From Zygnema cylindricum (taxonomy: Eukaryota > Streptophyta > Zygnematophyceae > Zygnematales > Zygnemataceae): a stretch of DNA of 64,000 nt. A program made the position numbers and the translations under genes. Each line of letters starts with the position of its first letter. The first letter of the stretch is position 1. Below are positions 21,816 to 35,088 of this stretch, one piece after another. The DNA lies in the NCBI GenBank assembly GCA_037447655.1, contig JBBHKE010003410.1, positions 130,082 through 194,081 of the forward strand, written 5' to 3'. The notes under the pieces were generated by a model, which had not been told where the DNA came from, did no database searches, and saw nothing but the letters and a program-made list of their open reading frames with translations.

Positions 21816-23447
21816 TTTTGTGATTCTTAACCCTATGTCAACATCTTATCATTCGTTGGTCGCAAATTTTTGGTTTTTGCAGCAAGGAATTAGAGTTTGG
21901 GAAACCTTTTTGCCTAATACTACCTTACTTTGTGTTTTATTTTGAAGATTTTTCAATATTTCTTATCTTTCTTTCCTTTGTTGCATCTTCATGTGCTATT
22001 TTGTTGATGTTTGGTTTGTGTTGGATTTGATATTTTCTTTCATTTCCTCTTACCAAATTTAATCTTTCATAACACTTACCAAAAAAAAATATATTATAAA
22101 TATTTTAAAGTCGCACGAATTATAACATAAAACTATCACTGCTTTATAGTTGGGTATAGCGTGGCATAGTGTTGATACGCATACCCTAGCAAGATACTAA
22201 CATCTTTGGTGTTTAGTGGTGGTTTTAGGGACGATTATTCAAAACCGGAGTGGATTCCATTTTGAGGACTCTGCAAAATCCGACTTGTTTCGAACAAGAC
22301 CGGTTTACCTTTAGTGCTCACCAAAGAACTAAAGGTGTTTGTAAGTATCCCGATGCCTTCTGAGTGCAGAAGCGTCACGTTATAGTGTGGACACTCGTGT
22401 AGGGGATCGATGTGGATTGGTTTAATAAAGAACTTTTATTTTTGAGCATTTGCAATTTTTCTACTTTCCTCGCATGCTATCTGGCTGTGAGTGGCTTTGA
22501 GGTTTTCCTGTGACTAAATAGAGTGGAATTTCTTCCTAGATCTTGCCGTGGGTAGCACTGTATAAACGCTTTCTGTTTGTGCCGCTACAGATTTGCACCG
22601 AAAGGTGCCTAGATAGCTCTCTGTTTGTTTTTATAGATTTGGCCTTTCGGCCTTGCCCTTTGTTTGCAGGGTAGAGGTTTTGGTATACCGACTTTTAGTT
22701 AGATCTGACCACCGAGTCCTTATAAGGACTTCGAATGTTGACTTGTTTTGTGTGGATTGGCTTGTCATTTGACGCACCTCGGTTAGGCCGTCTCAACCTT
22801 TTAGAGTCATAATCAAGGGTTCTCTCTTTGTTTATACTGACGAATTGGGATAACTTACGTTATCAATCCAGATCTACGCGCAGCGGGACAGTTTTCCGTC
22901 CACCGCAGTTAGATCTTTCTAGTTTTTCCAGACTAATTCACGTTGCGACCTCTAGATCTTTGTCAGTTCGGTCAGTATTAGCCCCAGTCTCATCATTATC
23001 CTCGGTTTCCTGTAGGTCATACCTAGATAGAACGTAAGACGACTTTTCGGGGGGGATCGTTTCTCATTGTCTCACTTTTTAGTCCCCAGCCAGTCCAAAT
23101 TTGGCCCAACCGGTTCTCTTGCTTCTTGACGACATGGCTTCCTCTTCGAAGGGATCCATAGAAAAGATGAGTTTTTGCTTTTCATGTCTAAAGGACAATA
23201 TGTCTTTATCTTGTTTTCGCATGTTGTATGACGCACAAAATGAAGGATTTAGCATTCTATTAGCAAAACAGGTTCGACCTTCGATAGTTTTCTCTCTTTT
23301 TGGTCGATATCTCTGCGGTTCGACCCTCACCCTCTACACTCGCTAGTATGGTACCATTCTAGCAATGACGGAGTACGCTCTGTCGTTTCTAGAGTACTTG
23401 AGGTCATTGGCCGGGTAGAAATCCTTTACCAAGCGACCGTCCCAACG

Positions 23448-24230
23448 GTGTTAGATGTCAATGGGGATGAGCTATTTCCAACTGTCTCCGATATTTCCCA
23501 TCATTTTGCCGTGGCTGCCCGAGAGGCGTTCCCAGCTAGACCGGGGGGAACAACTTTTTTACGTGACCCGCTATTGGTCATGTTCGATCTCTTTCAAGAG
23601 GAATATCAGATGCAAAATCCGGATCAAGTGAAGGAGTTATTGAACTTCAAATGTAAGTCAGGTAAGACTACCCTTGCATTGCGAGCCCGAATGGAAGCCC
23701 TTCTAGAAGCTTTGCCGGACCTCATGTTCGATGTGGAAACTATCCAAAAATTCCTGGGAAATTGAAAATATTCATTCACACTTATCTCAGTCAAATATAC
23801 GGCTGAAATTTACCTTTGAGCAAGCGGCGGAATACGCGGTTGAGTATGAGATGCAATCGTTGTGGTGGGATGCTCATGATAAACCTGAATCTGAAGAGGA
23901 GCAACTTGACCAATCCTCACCACCTCTTAGGAACACTTGGCCTTCTTATATTTTCCAAAGACCCGTTGTGTTTCCGATATGGAAACACGGGGCACGATGC
24001 TCTCATGTGCCCAGATAAGTCTGTCACATGCACCCATTGCCAATAGAAGGGACATTACGTCCACCATTGCCATGTTAATGACCCCAAATTCTCTCATCAA
24101 AATCAGGTTCAAAACAAGGGAATTCTTACTCATTCAGCAAAGCCGGTCACTCCTACGGAGATCGAAAAAGAGGCGACTCGGCCTAAGATCTCTCGACGAG
24201 AGAGGGAAAAGGCTGAGTTGTAAGTGATAA
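23448..24230 (+). pseudogene. Gag-like polyprotein fragment with two CCHC knuckles
   Basis: Reads LDVNGDELFPTVSDISHHF and FKCKSGKTTLALRARMEALL, then in another frame CFRYGNTGHDALMC and CTHCQ, a stop codon, KGHYVHHC. These are two adjacent retroviral-type zinc knuckles. In the first the second Cys is Tyr; in the second a TAG interrupts the motif. Frameshifts near 23765 and 23940 confirm decay. Confidence 0.7.
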
Positions 24231-24571
24231 TAGTCACCATGATGAAGGAGCAATTTGATGCCTTCATGGCCGAAATGAAAACCCAATTCACGGCGATGGC
24301 GAGGTTAGTCGTCCACATGCCATCGTTGGCTGGCCGAATCCTCTAAGATTTTACCGTCTAACAATGGGCAGCTACTTTCGATAAGGGCTCGCTGGATCAC
24401 AATCGACACAATAAATTACAAAATTCACGAATTCCACTTTCATTCGAGAAAGAATCTATCTCTCCTCTACAAGACACGGCTTCCTCCATTGTGGCTTAAA
24501 CTCTCGCCATTTTTGATAGCACCATACATGATGCGCATCCAGTCAAAGAACGGCTTAGCATCTTTTCTTCC

Positions 24572-25539
24572 ATGATGGATGATGTTAAAGCCTCTCTTCT
24601 TGTTAATGAGTTTTCTAAAGCCTCTCCCCTAGTTAACGCAACCGCTGGAGCCGCCGCTTTGAGAGCGTTGCAGTTGAACCTTAGTCTTTCGGTTATTCAG
24701 CCGGCTATCGCAGATGAGTGCCGTAACCTCGACCCTCATATCAGTTTCTTAGACAACTCTCAAAAGTCCTTCTCCGTTAATGATGTTGCTAATTCTCTAT
24801 CTCATGGAATCTTGGATCCAGATTTGCGCTCAAGGTTGGTCTGACCGTAGACAAGCAATAAGCCACGACTAAACGGCTTCTCACTTCACCCAGTATCACA
24901 AAGCTGGTGCTTGGAATCACCAAGGACCAACTCGTCTTTCGATTCCAAAACCGAACTGAGAGCGATTTAGTGGAAATTTCTGTCCTAGCATTGGTCACTT
25001 AATGCAATAATTATGAATGCTTAGTGGGACAAAATGTTATCTTTCGAATTGGAGAAAGAGTAGATATGCATGATCAAACCTTCTCCTTCCACCCCTCTAA
25101 CTTTCGGAAACGCAAAATCTACCTTTCTCTTGTCTCTGCCCGCAAACCGTTGCCCACTATGGCGTATTTCGCATCCCCTCTTTTTGCATTTTCCAGTGGT
25201 GACCTTAGGGACGACAATTGCGACTCTCTTTTGCCATAAAAGATCCTACCAGACACTCCATCATTTCCAAGAAAAAATAGTGAGCATGGTCTTCTCCTTG
25301 ACTCGCGTCATCTTTTGAATACTTTCTGCACTAATCTGTCTCCACACATTCTCCATGTAATAGACATCGATGCTAACGGGGTGTTAAGTGTACACAGTGT
25401 GTATATGTCTTTGAGTGGTGATCAGGGGTTTAACGTGGAGTGCTTCGCCTCTCCATTATCTTTCAACCCAGCCGACCATTGTTACTGCCATGGCGGTCCC
25501 ATTCCCCTGGTTGAGATGGCCAGCACCCCTGTAGGCTAA
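24572..25539 (+). pseudogene. Post-gag region, possible aspartic protease relic
   Basis: Open pieces at 24572-24844, 25024-25239 and 25315-25539. The stretch LVGQNVIFRIGERVDMHD, followed by QTFSFHP, resembles the C-terminal part of retroelement proteases (LxG...GxxVD). No DTG/DSG active site was seen. The other pieces are unrecognised. Confidence 0.35.
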
Positions 25540-25687
25540 AGAGCTGGGGGGGGAATTATTTGGTCGATCTCACTCGAAGGGATTATTTTTTCTTTCACCT
25601 TGTGTTATAATCACATTTATTCTTTTGCATAATATATATACATTTTTCCATATCGTTCATTTTTCGTTTGTATATTTGGTTGTGAGC

Positions 25688-26075
25688 ATGACTTGGCTGG
25701 TTAGGATACATAGTTCAACTTGCACGATATCTTGCACGTGCGTTCCATATTCGATGCACGCGCGCACGATATTTTATAGACACGCATGATTTCCGCACGC
25801 ACGTATGGTTTGTAGTCGTATTGAGTTTCGTAGTTTTATTAGTATTATATCGTCGATTCACTTATTTGTGGCGTGTACGCGATGACTTGGCTGGTTAGGA
25901 TACATAGTTCAACTTGCACGATATCTTGCACGTGCGTTCTATATTCGATGCACGCGCGCACGATATTTTACAGACACGCACGATTTCTGCACGCACTCAT
26001 GGTTTGTAGTCGCATTGAGTTTCGTAGTTTTATTAGTATTATATCGTCGATTCACTTATTTGTGGCGTGTACGCG
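25688..26075. repeat. 194-bp tandem duplication inside the right LTR
   Basis: GACTTGGCTGGTTAGGATAC to GCGTGTACGCGA occurs at 25688-25881 and again at 25882-26075. A third start of the same sequence, with its upstream part, follows at 26250-26400. Confidence 0.85.
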
Positions 26076-26420
26076 ATTCGCGTGCACGTTTCTTTAGGAT
26101 ATATACTAATTTTGTGCGATATGTTTCATTTCGTGCGTAGGTATGCGATTTTGAAAGTATGGACGTGAAATATCGTTTGAGTGATGCAGCACGATTTCCG
26201 TGAGTATTTCGTGCGATATGTTTTCGTTTCGTGCGTATGCACGCGATTTTGGATTATTGGGTCTAAAGGAGTATTTTTTTTTTCCTTGTGTCATATTTAT
26301 ATTTATTTTCTTGCATGATGTATATATATTTTTCCCTTTTCATTCATTTTTCGTTTGTATATTTGGTAGTGAGCATGACTTGGCTGGTTAGGATGCATAG
26401 CTCACCTTGCTTCTCACTTT

Positions 26421-26834
26421 TGCACGACAAAAATCTAAATGGAGCCACAGATGGGGAAAAAATAAGTAGTAATAAACAATAAAAGATATCTTAACACAAG
26501 AGCCTGTTTCCAACGGCAAAAAAAGAATCCCTTACCCTGATCCGATATTTATAAATGATAGATCCTCCAACAACAACCACAGCTACGCAAGCGAGGATCA
26601 CCGATGTAACAAACCAACCAAGGATGGATGAGGGCGAAGAGGATCTTAGTTTGCTTGCAACGAAAAACAGATAGAGTTGAAAATATCTGATATTTGTTGA
26701 TCCCCACTATCCTGTTGCGTCTCTTGTGAATGAAAAACATGACGACTTCACTTTCCATCACTACTGGCATTAATAACCCTAATCTGATCTAATACTTATT
26801 ATACAAACTAATAATTGTAGAAACTAATGGTTTT
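26421..26834. other. No recognised gene
   Basis: Short AT-rich spacer between two retroelements. Confidence 0.5.
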
Positions 26835-27915
26835 ATTAGTATTTTCTAGGTCTGAAAAGAAATATAGAAGTCAAGGCAGTCTATCTCTAACTTCTCTCTC
26901 CAACTCTCAAACTTGTCGCAGTCACTGAGAAATTGGAGAGGAAGCTAGAGCCATGGCTACCTTGGCTATCCTGAGGTTTACGGGAATTTTATATTAGGAT
27001 TTATTTATTTATTTAAAAGGTATGTGCCGGCGGCAGGATTTGATCCTTGTACCTACCGGCCGGCAGACAGGAAATAGCCGGTAGCCCTAGCCGTTAAGTC
27101 TAGGATTAATGTTACGTAGTATATAGTTTGATAATTATTTAAACATGTATACGTATGATAATTCATTTAACTATAAACAGATTACGGGATACATAGATCC
27201 GGTAATATATACGGTACGGACTAAAATCAATACCGCGCATTTGTTTCGTAAGTGAAACAAATACCGCGCATGTATTTATTACGGCTACGATTAAATCCGA
27301 ATTTAATCGGACGGCCGGGATTAGCGCCGAGATCGCGGAGGAAGATTTCGGCGGTTTGTGGCCATCACCACATCGGATGACGCGTGCGCAATTACATTGG
27401 ATCGTGGAATCTCCGGAGATCATGACACCGAATCCGAATATGACATGTGTCGACATTTGGGCCATGTCGTACAATGTTCGTACATAAAGTACACCGGCAA
27501 TTGTACTTTTGCGTACGGAACTTTATTCTGATTAGTTCCGTACATCAGTAGATATAGTCTGTGAGAGAGATAGGACTTAGAAAAATTAGGAGATAGGACC
27601 CTCTCTCCCAGAGAGCTTCTGTACAAAAGGTCAACTTTGACCCTCCATAACTTACTGCTCAGGGGAGCAAATTCAGAGATTATTTTTGCTATTGACTCAG
27701 GGGAGTCTTGCCTTCACAGAGGTGCAGGTGGTCAGAGTTTTTGTCTGCCAGGGTGGTAGTTTTTTTTGCTGAAACACAAAGGGGTCAGGATTATCCTAGA
27801 GGCTTCTTGGAAGCTGTCCACTCTGAGGACTTATGGAGGTCTCAGAGTTTCAGGTTATGGGCCCACCCTCTAGGTACCAATCTTTAATGGAACTGGATTC
27901 ATATACTGGGAAAGT

Positions 27916-28761
27916 ATGATGATAGGAGCTCTATGCGAAAAAAGGTTTTGGGGGATAGTGAGTGGACGGTTGGGACGTCCATCAAGTCTTGGAATTCCTC
28001 CAGGGTTTGGAGGAAGCAGATTCACCAGGAAAGAGGATCCACCTTCAACGGAGGAAACAAAAGAAGGAGAGGTGGTGGACAAAGGAAAGGAGAAGGAGAC
28101 GACCACACCAATAGCAACTGGTTCGGCATTCATGTCACCTATTCCGAGGAACGAGGAGAATGATACTGAAACCTGGGACTTCAACAATATGGCGGCAAAG
28201 CACTTCATCCTACGCCATCTCACTCAAGGACTTGCATGTCCTCATTTGCAGGTAGAAAGGGCATCCGATCTTTGGATGGCTCTCATAGAGATGTACCGAA
28301 GTGGTACGATTCAGCAACAACAGTTGGCTGATCAGAAAGTTAAGGAGTATGTATACAAAGGGGGAAATATGTTGGATTTTTGCAATGAGCTTGCTACACT
28401 CTTCATGGAGCTAGAGAGTGCGGGAAAAGATTTTAGTGAAAAAGAAAAGGTTAACTGTTTACTGATGAAGTTACCTGATGAGTTCGTGAACATAGTTTAC
28501 CGTGTGCAGGACTTGCCTGACTCAAGGTGGATATGGAACTCAGTGGTAGGGATGATTCTCGTTTGGGAGAATACGATTGAGATCCAAAGGGGAAGAAAGA
28601 GTGGCCAAACCTTCGCAACTGCGACCGATTGGAGGAACAAGGATTCTCAGAAACCGGGTGGAAACTATAGGGGGAGCGAGCAGAAAAATCAAGGGCTCCT
28701 AAAGGTTTATGTCATTTTTGTAAGAAACCTGGGCATTATATGGCAGAGTGCAGTAAGCTAA
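27916..28761 (+). pseudogene. Copia-2 gag, frameshifted before the zinc knuckle
   Basis: A 281-codon frame with a UBN2-type gag core (LWMALIEMYRSGTIQQQQLA and KVNCLLMKLPDEFVN). The CCHC knuckle (CHFCKKPGHYMAEC, about 28709-28750) is in another frame, so a frameshift lies close to 28700. Confidence 0.82.
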
Positions 28762-28886
28762 GCTAGCTTCGGTTAAAGGAGGGGAAGACCGGTGGTACCC
28801 CAAGAGGAAAGAAAAAGGCCCTTGTAACACAGGTACATGAGGCGGATTCCGAGGACGAGGACGATGAGCTCCTTTTAGATGAGGAA

Positions 28887-30200
28887 TTGGAGGCGAAAAA
28901 AGAGGTCAAAATTCCACGAAGGCAGAAATGTGCTTACGGTGGATTGATAAGTGAAGAAGGCTGGATTGTAGATTCAGGTGCCTCCATGCACATGTGTAAG
29001 GATAGGCACTTGTTCACTAAGATAAGAAATATTCCCACCGTAGAGATAGTGTACGGGGATGGGAGGAAAGTCACCACTTCTCTTGTAGGATCGGTAGATC
29101 TGAAAGTGTTAGTAGAAGGAAAGACATCAATAGTAACATTCGCCGATGTATTGTTTATTCCGGAGCTGAACAAAAACCTCATCTCTACATCTGTATTAGT
29201 GATAAGGATTTTATTTACTAGCACTAAGGAAGGAGTCTTTACTGCTAGTTTTGAGGAGGAAGTCTATTTCATTGTTGAGAAAGGTAGCCATGGGATGTTA
29301 AGGCTGATATTAAGTAATGAAATGAAGAAACTTTATTATGCTGGTGTTCATGATATTATAATGTGGCATACGAGGCTTGGGCATGTAAATCTAGATAAGT
29401 TAAGGGAGATGAAAAAGATGGGAGTGGTGGAAGGGATTCAGTTCAGTGAGAGTGATAATATAAGTGATTATAGTTAGTGTGCTCAAGGTAAACACACAGA
29501 TTACCCTTTCCTAAAACAACCACCTATAAAGGGGAAAAAATTCTAGATCTAGTACACACAGATATTTGGGGACCAGCTAAAGTGCCCTCACCGGGGGGGA
29601 AGAGATTTATGATGACTATCACTGATGATTGGTCTCGGTATTCCCGAGTGTATTTTTTGAAAAACAAGTCGGAAGCTCAGGATTGTTTTAGACAATATAA
29701 AGCATGGAGCAAAAAACTTCATGAAACTCCAATCAAGAGAATAAAGAGTGACAATGGTGGAGAGTATACTTCTAACCAGTTTGAGGATTTTCTGAGGGAA
29801 GATGGGGTCCAACACCAAAAGACAGTTGCAGAATACCCGGAACAGAATGGGGTAGCTGAGCAATTATATAAGACACTAAGTGATAGTGCTAGAATTATGT
29901 TGTCGGATAAGAAGATAGGAAAAAGGTTCTGGGAAAAAGCAATGAACTGCGCTAATTACCTCAAAAATAGAGTTCTTACCTCAGCTATAAAAGATCAAAC
30001 ACCTTAAGAGAGATGGACCAGTCGAATACAAGACATATCTTACTTAAAGGTTTTTGGCAGTCAAGTATTCAGTCTAGATACAGATCGGTCTAATTGGAAG
30101 CTAGATCATAAAGGAAAACCGGGATACTTATTAGGATATGATGAGGATGTTAAAAGATATAGAGTTTATGATATAAAAAAGGGAAGATATAATCTTAGTA
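28887..30200 (+). pseudogene. Copia-2 protease and integrase
   Basis: Protease WIVDSGASMHMC (about 28962). GAG-pre-integrase WHTRLGHVNLDKLREMKK. Integrase first Asp ITDDWSRYSRVYF, second Asp IKSDNGGEYTSNQF, Glu block YPEQNGVAEQ. Stops at about 29475, 29544 and 30004 break it; the sequence after 30004 still reads as the post-integrase region (YLKVFGSQVFSLDTDRSNWK). Confidence 0.88.
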
Positions 30201-30215
30201 AAGCATCTAGTAGTT

Positions 30216-31105
30216 ATGGATGAAGGAAAGTCTATGGATCCCTTCAAATATACAAAGTCACTAAAAATCAGATTTGAGTCAGAAAATTCCGATAACTTTG
30301 AGCTCCCTAACTATCCAGGTTTTAGAGAAGATGACATTCTTGAAGATACAAATCAGACCGAAAAGGACTCGGCTGTGGAAACTCGAGTGACAACTCTACC
30401 CGAAGCGGAATACATGGTGGAAATTGATTCGGAATCAAGGGATAGGGGAGAAGCCGAGTTTGTTCGAATGAATCCACGAGAACCATCTATCCCAGCCTCA
30501 GATTTTGAGCGGGGAAGGAGAAGTAGCAAAAGACTACAAAAAAAACAGGTTAATAACAAGGTAACTAAACTATCTCATCAAGATGAACCTCAAACTTATG
30601 GAGAGGCGATGACTTGTCCAAAAAGAAACCGGTGGAAGACAGCCATCAATGGGGAGATGGCCTCAATTATGGCAGCCGATACTTGGGAGCTGGTGGATTG
30701 TCCACCTCACCGAAAACCAATCGGTTATAAGTGGGTCTTCAAATTAAAACTGAACCCAGATAACACAATCGAGCGCTACAAGGCCCGATTAGTGGCAAAG
30801 GGATTTACACAAAAAGAGGGAATTGACTACGATGAAACCTTTGCCCCAGTGGTCAGATTTCCCTCCGTCCGCATACTTCTCAGCCTGGCACCAGCGGAAG
30901 ACATGGAAGTGCACCAGATGGACATCAAGACATCCTTTTTGCATGGATAATTGGAAGAGGAGATCTTCATGCGACAACCCGAAGGGTTTGTAGAGGAAGG
31001 AGAGGAGAGTAAGGTATGCCGGCTGATTAAATCTCTTTATGGTTTGAAACAGGCACCTCGACAATGGAATAAGAAGCTTGATGATTTTCTTACCGGTCTG
31101 GGACA
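30216..31105 (+). pseudogene. Copia-2 reverse transcriptase, N-terminal half
   Basis: RT blocks WELVDCPPHRKPIGYKWVFK, NTIERYKARLVAKGFTQKEG and HQMDIKTSFLHG, a TAA, then SLYGLKQAPRQWNKKLDDFL. The sequence diverges after LTGLGQK and the catalytic YVDD region is absent. Confidence 0.88.
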
Positions 31106-32759
31106 AAAGCAATCATGCCCAAAAATCGTGCAAATTTCTATGTCGTGCAAATTGCTGAATGTGAAAAATGTCATTTGTTCTTGGTCTGTATTTTATTTTT
31201 TTGGAGTAATGCGCTGTCTACGAGATAGAGAAAGAAGTCAGACAGAAGGCGGCCATGTCTGTGCGCTGTCAAGGCGGTCGTGTTTGCCTGTCAGATAGGC
31301 TTGGACAAACAAAATTTCATAAAATTTTACCTTCGTGGCATTCGAACCCGGGTACGTCAAGTGCGTAGCGTACTATATGATGAACGATTGGACTACCAGT
31401 TGGTGAAGAAGTTCCGATACAAGCGAAAAGTGTGATAAAAATCTAAAGAGTTTATTGTTTTACCGCTCATTTAACGGGAAAAACTTGCAAACTGCGTTAT
31501 ATGTAATATTTTTTTGTTTTTTTATGTACGGAATAGTACGGAAGGAAATTCATTAACGATTTTTTGCGATTTGAACAAAAGGTTCAATGTGTCTGTTACA
31601 TATAATTCGTCACGTACGGTACGTTCGCACTGATCGCCATGAACAACTATGCTTCCCACGTTTCGCTTTATTCTTTAGAGTAGGTCATTAGATTCGTTTT
31701 ATTGTGATAGGCTTGTTAAATACGGAGGTCAAAAAGGTGGAACTCCACAGTTAAATAAATGGTTTCTATGCTCTCAAATTCAACATGGTGGTGGCTGAGC
31801 GTTCAGACTTCAGACTTGGGCACAGTCTCATTTCACCACTTGGTAATTAGTAGTCCGCAGGTTGTTACAAGTCAAAGGGACTTTGGAGAGGAGACAAATC
31901 TTGGTAATCTTCGTTACATGCTATATCATACAGATCAACATTAGGGCAGTCAACAAGTATTACCTATATTATCAACTACAACAACTTTACAACTTGTTCC
32001 CTCAGTGTTATCAATTATTATAGCGTTGTTAGTTCAAAAGCGGCTTGGAGAAATCATACACACGCCAAGCGTCAGTGAGCAAAGATGGTTGTTGGTCGAA
32101 ATGCCCTATGAAACAAAATTTTGGACGTTAAAAATTTGAGGAATTGCGACGCGATCAGCGATCACTTTATCATTAAAAGTGATAGTAGTGTTGTGTATCG
32201 GTGAGTTTTAATTCCGGTAATTGATATATCGACTATCATTATCGGTAAGGGGACCTCTCGCTGGCGGTCTACTGGACGGAGAGAGTGCGCAAGGAGAGAA
32301 ACAATAGAGCGAGAGAACTGTCAAAGGAAGCGCAAGGACGCCCAAGCCATCGGATTGCCAAGTGGGGATGAGAAAGAGGAGAAAAATTGTAGCCAGGGAA
32401 TGGGATAGAAGGGGAAAGCTGAGAAGGGGAGTGAAACATCCAAAATGTGAACAATCGTGGCGGCCGTGTAACTAAACGGCAAAGTCAACCATCTTTTGAC
32501 GGTCGTGTTGAATAGAGATTCAAGTGTCTTCGTGCATTGATACAGACCGCGTTCAATTTTGATCGTACTTATCAGGTGTGGTGGTCTTCCAGGAATACAG
32601 TTGCAGCGTCAATTTCAGCTGGTAGCAACACCGATGTGAACTAGAGTGAGTTACACTTTTAGCCACATGCCAATGTACTATGTTATTAGTTTTGCGGCAT
32701 ATGGCGTCAACCGTCACGTCATGAAAACCGAAGTATTGCCGATGTACCATTGACAAAAC
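31106..32759. other. No protein gene recognised; one tRNA-like block
   Basis: A minus-strand block at about 31326-31405 has a B-box-like GGTTCGAATGCC and could be a SINE head or decayed tRNA; the cloverleaf is poor. The stretch 31500-31640 (ACGGAATAGTACGGA, ACGATTTTTTGCGATTTGA) resembles 37660-37780, an unnamed dispersed repeat. Confidence 0.4.
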
Positions 32760-34440
32760 TAAAAACAAAACGGTAACTGTAACTGTACAGAAAAAACACT
32801 GTAACTGTACCTAGGACTACAAGTGTAACTGTACCGAAAACAGTGACTGTACCAAAGACCAAAGACTGTAGCTGAACCTGCACTAAAAACAATAACTATA
32901 TTAAAAACACCAAAACTGTAACTGGAACTGTACCTGTGCCTAGGACTGTAACTGCAACTGCACCAAAGACTGTAACACTTGTACAAAAAAACAAAAAATG
33001 TAACTGTACTAAAAACTGTAACAGCATTAAAAACTGTAACTGTGCTAAAAACATCAAAACAGTAACTCTATAAGGAACACTTCCATGTAACTGTACAAAA
33101 AAACACTAACTGTAATTGACTGTCCCGAAGACCGTAACTGTAAATGTACCAAAGTAAATGTAACTGTACCAGAAATACTAACTGTAACTCACTAAAAATA
33201 CTAACTATAACTGTTCTAACAACAGTGTACTAAAACACTAAAAACTGTACAAAAAACACTACTAACTGTAACTGCACTAAAAACACTAACTGTAACTCTA
33301 CTGATAACATTAACTCTGCCTCTACTAAAAACACTAACTGTAACTGTACTAAAAACTAAAAACAAAACAGTAGCTGTAATTGTACTGGAAACACTATTGT
33401 ACTAGAAACACTAACTGTTACTGTACTAAAATCTGTAGTGGAACTGAACTAAAATCACCGACTGCAACCGTACTAAAAACACTACTAAAAAACAGAAAAC
33501 AAAATAGTAACTGTAATTGTACTAAAACACTAACTATTACTGTACAAAAATCACCGACAGTGACTACACTAAAAACACCAAAAATGTCACTGTAACTGTA
33601 CCCAAGACTGTAACTGCAACCGTACCTAAGACTAAAACTGTAACTTTACTGCAGACGGTAAGTGTACCAAAGATCCTAACTAAAACTTTACTTCAAAAAA
33701 ACAACTGAAACTGTACTAAAAACAAAAACCGTTACTGTAGAAAAAACGCACTAACTGTAACTCTACTAAAAAGACCAGCCGTAACTGTACTAAAAACTAA
33801 AAACAAAACAGTAACCGTAACTGTAGGGAAAACACTAACTAGAAATGTACTAAAACAATAACTAAAACTGTACTAAAATCACCAACTGAAACTAGAATAA
33901 ATTTAACAAAACTGTGACTGTAATTGTACCTAAGACAGTAACTGTAATGGAACCTAATACTACAACTGTAACTGGACCTGTAGCAACAACAATGCCTGTA
34001 CTAAAAACACCAAAACTGTAACTGAACTGTGCCTAAGACTGTAACTGCAACTGTACAAAAGATGGTAACACTTGTACAAAACAGTAGCTGTACAAGAAAC
34101 ACTTGTACCAAACAGTAGCTGTACAAGAAACACTTGTACCAAAAAGCACGGTACTTAAAACACTACCTGTAAATGTACAACAAAACACCACCTGCAACTG
34201 TACAACAAAAATCCACCTGTACACTCACTGTAACTGTAAATAAAACACTAACTGTAACTGAACTAAAAACACTACCTGTAACTGTAAAAAAAACACTTAT
34301 GTAACTGTAACACTTGTACAAAACAGTAGCTGTACAAGAAACACTTAACCATAACTGAACAAAAAAACACGGTACTTTAAACACTACCTGTAACGCTACA
34401 ACAAAACTCCACTTGTACACTCACTGTAACTGTAAAAACA
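32760..34440. repeat. Degenerate minisatellite, about 1.7 kb
   Basis: Dozens of imperfect units built on AACTGTAACTGTACTAAAAA with optional CACTA, many with 1-5 base changes. Local higher-order copies exist, for example AGCTGTACAAGAAACACTTG repeated near 34085 and 34115. Frames on either strand are artefacts. Confidence 0.93.
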
Positions 34441-35088
34441 CTGTAATATTATTATTGTATTTATTATATTATTATTATATTATTGTATTATATTTATTGT
34501 GTTATGTTTATTATATTATTATATTATTATATTGATTATTCCTCCCCCCTCCCCCTCCCTCCACTCCCCTCCCCTCCCCCTCCTCTCCCTCCCTCCCTCT
34601 CTCCCTCCTCCCTCCCTTCCTCCCTCCCTCCCTCCCTCCTCCCTCCCTCCCCTCCACCTCCTCCTCATGTTTAATGCTGTAATTGGTATTCTTTCTGGAT
34701 CTGCTGGTTATTGTCCGTGTTGCATCATAAAGGCCCCTGTGGACTTCTCCAATAGTATGGAGAATGAGGACATATTACCACATTTTAACACGGTGAAATT
34801 TGAATCAAGAACGTGTAATATGGCCCCATTTTTTGCTCTTAAGAACTATGGCAAAAGCGAATGTAAAAACTCATCCAAAACAATTACACACTTTTGAACT
34901 GCGAAGAACATATTAAGGAATGCGTTTCTCTACATTCTTCCTGCCCCTATTTTGTCTTCTTCTTCTTCTGTCGGTCCGAATATTCAAGATTTGTCTGCTA
35001 TGCACTGCAGGCCAATTAATTAGCTTTACATTGAGAATTATTACCGCGAACTTAGACTCGTAAAAGGTTTTATAAGACCCAAGCTCAC
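34441..35088. other. AT repeat, pyrimidine tract and spacer
   Basis: A TATTAT-rich stretch (34441-34540), then CCCTCC-type pyrimidines (34541-34672), then about 400 bp without a recognised gene. The next kinase exon would be expected on the minus strand here but was not found. Confidence 0.6.

Larger units (their letters stand above)
20500..26420 (+). mobile_element. Decayed LTR retroelement with a two-knuckle gag
   Basis: Long direct repeats border a gag/protease-like interior. The left repeat (about 20500-20880) shares with 25700-26246 the blocks GCACGCATGATTTCCGCACG, GATTCACTTATTTGTGGCGTG and GCGATATGTTTCATTTCGTGC. The interior holds gag-like frames with two zinc knuckles (23975-24075) and a possible protease relic (about 24960-25110), then a purine tract (GCTGGGGGGGGAATTA, 25543-25556) just before the right repeat. 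No RT or integrase is present. The two-knuckle gag suggests a Ty3-like or other non-copia element. Exact LTR edges are uncertain. Confidence 0.6.
26835..31105 (+). mobile_element. Ty1/copia element copia-2, 3'-truncated
   Basis: LTR-plus-leader region 26846-27860 (partner of 15668-16897), then gag, protease, integrase and the first half of RT. It stops at about 31105 within the block before the YVDD motif, and no 3' LTR follows. The coding region has several stops and frameshifts. The order and motifs are typical of copia. Confidence 0.85.

Noticed and set aside
20500-26100. Regularly spaced GCACGC/GCGCGA motifs considered as a CRISPR-like array
   Set aside because: Repeats are irregular, not separated by unique spacers of constant size, and belong to LTR sequence in a eukaryote.
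32760-34420. Cys/Ser/Tyr-rich small ORFs resembling secreted cysteine-rich peptides
   Set aside because: They are translations of the GTAACTGTAC minisatellite and have no signal peptide or conserved cysteine frame.
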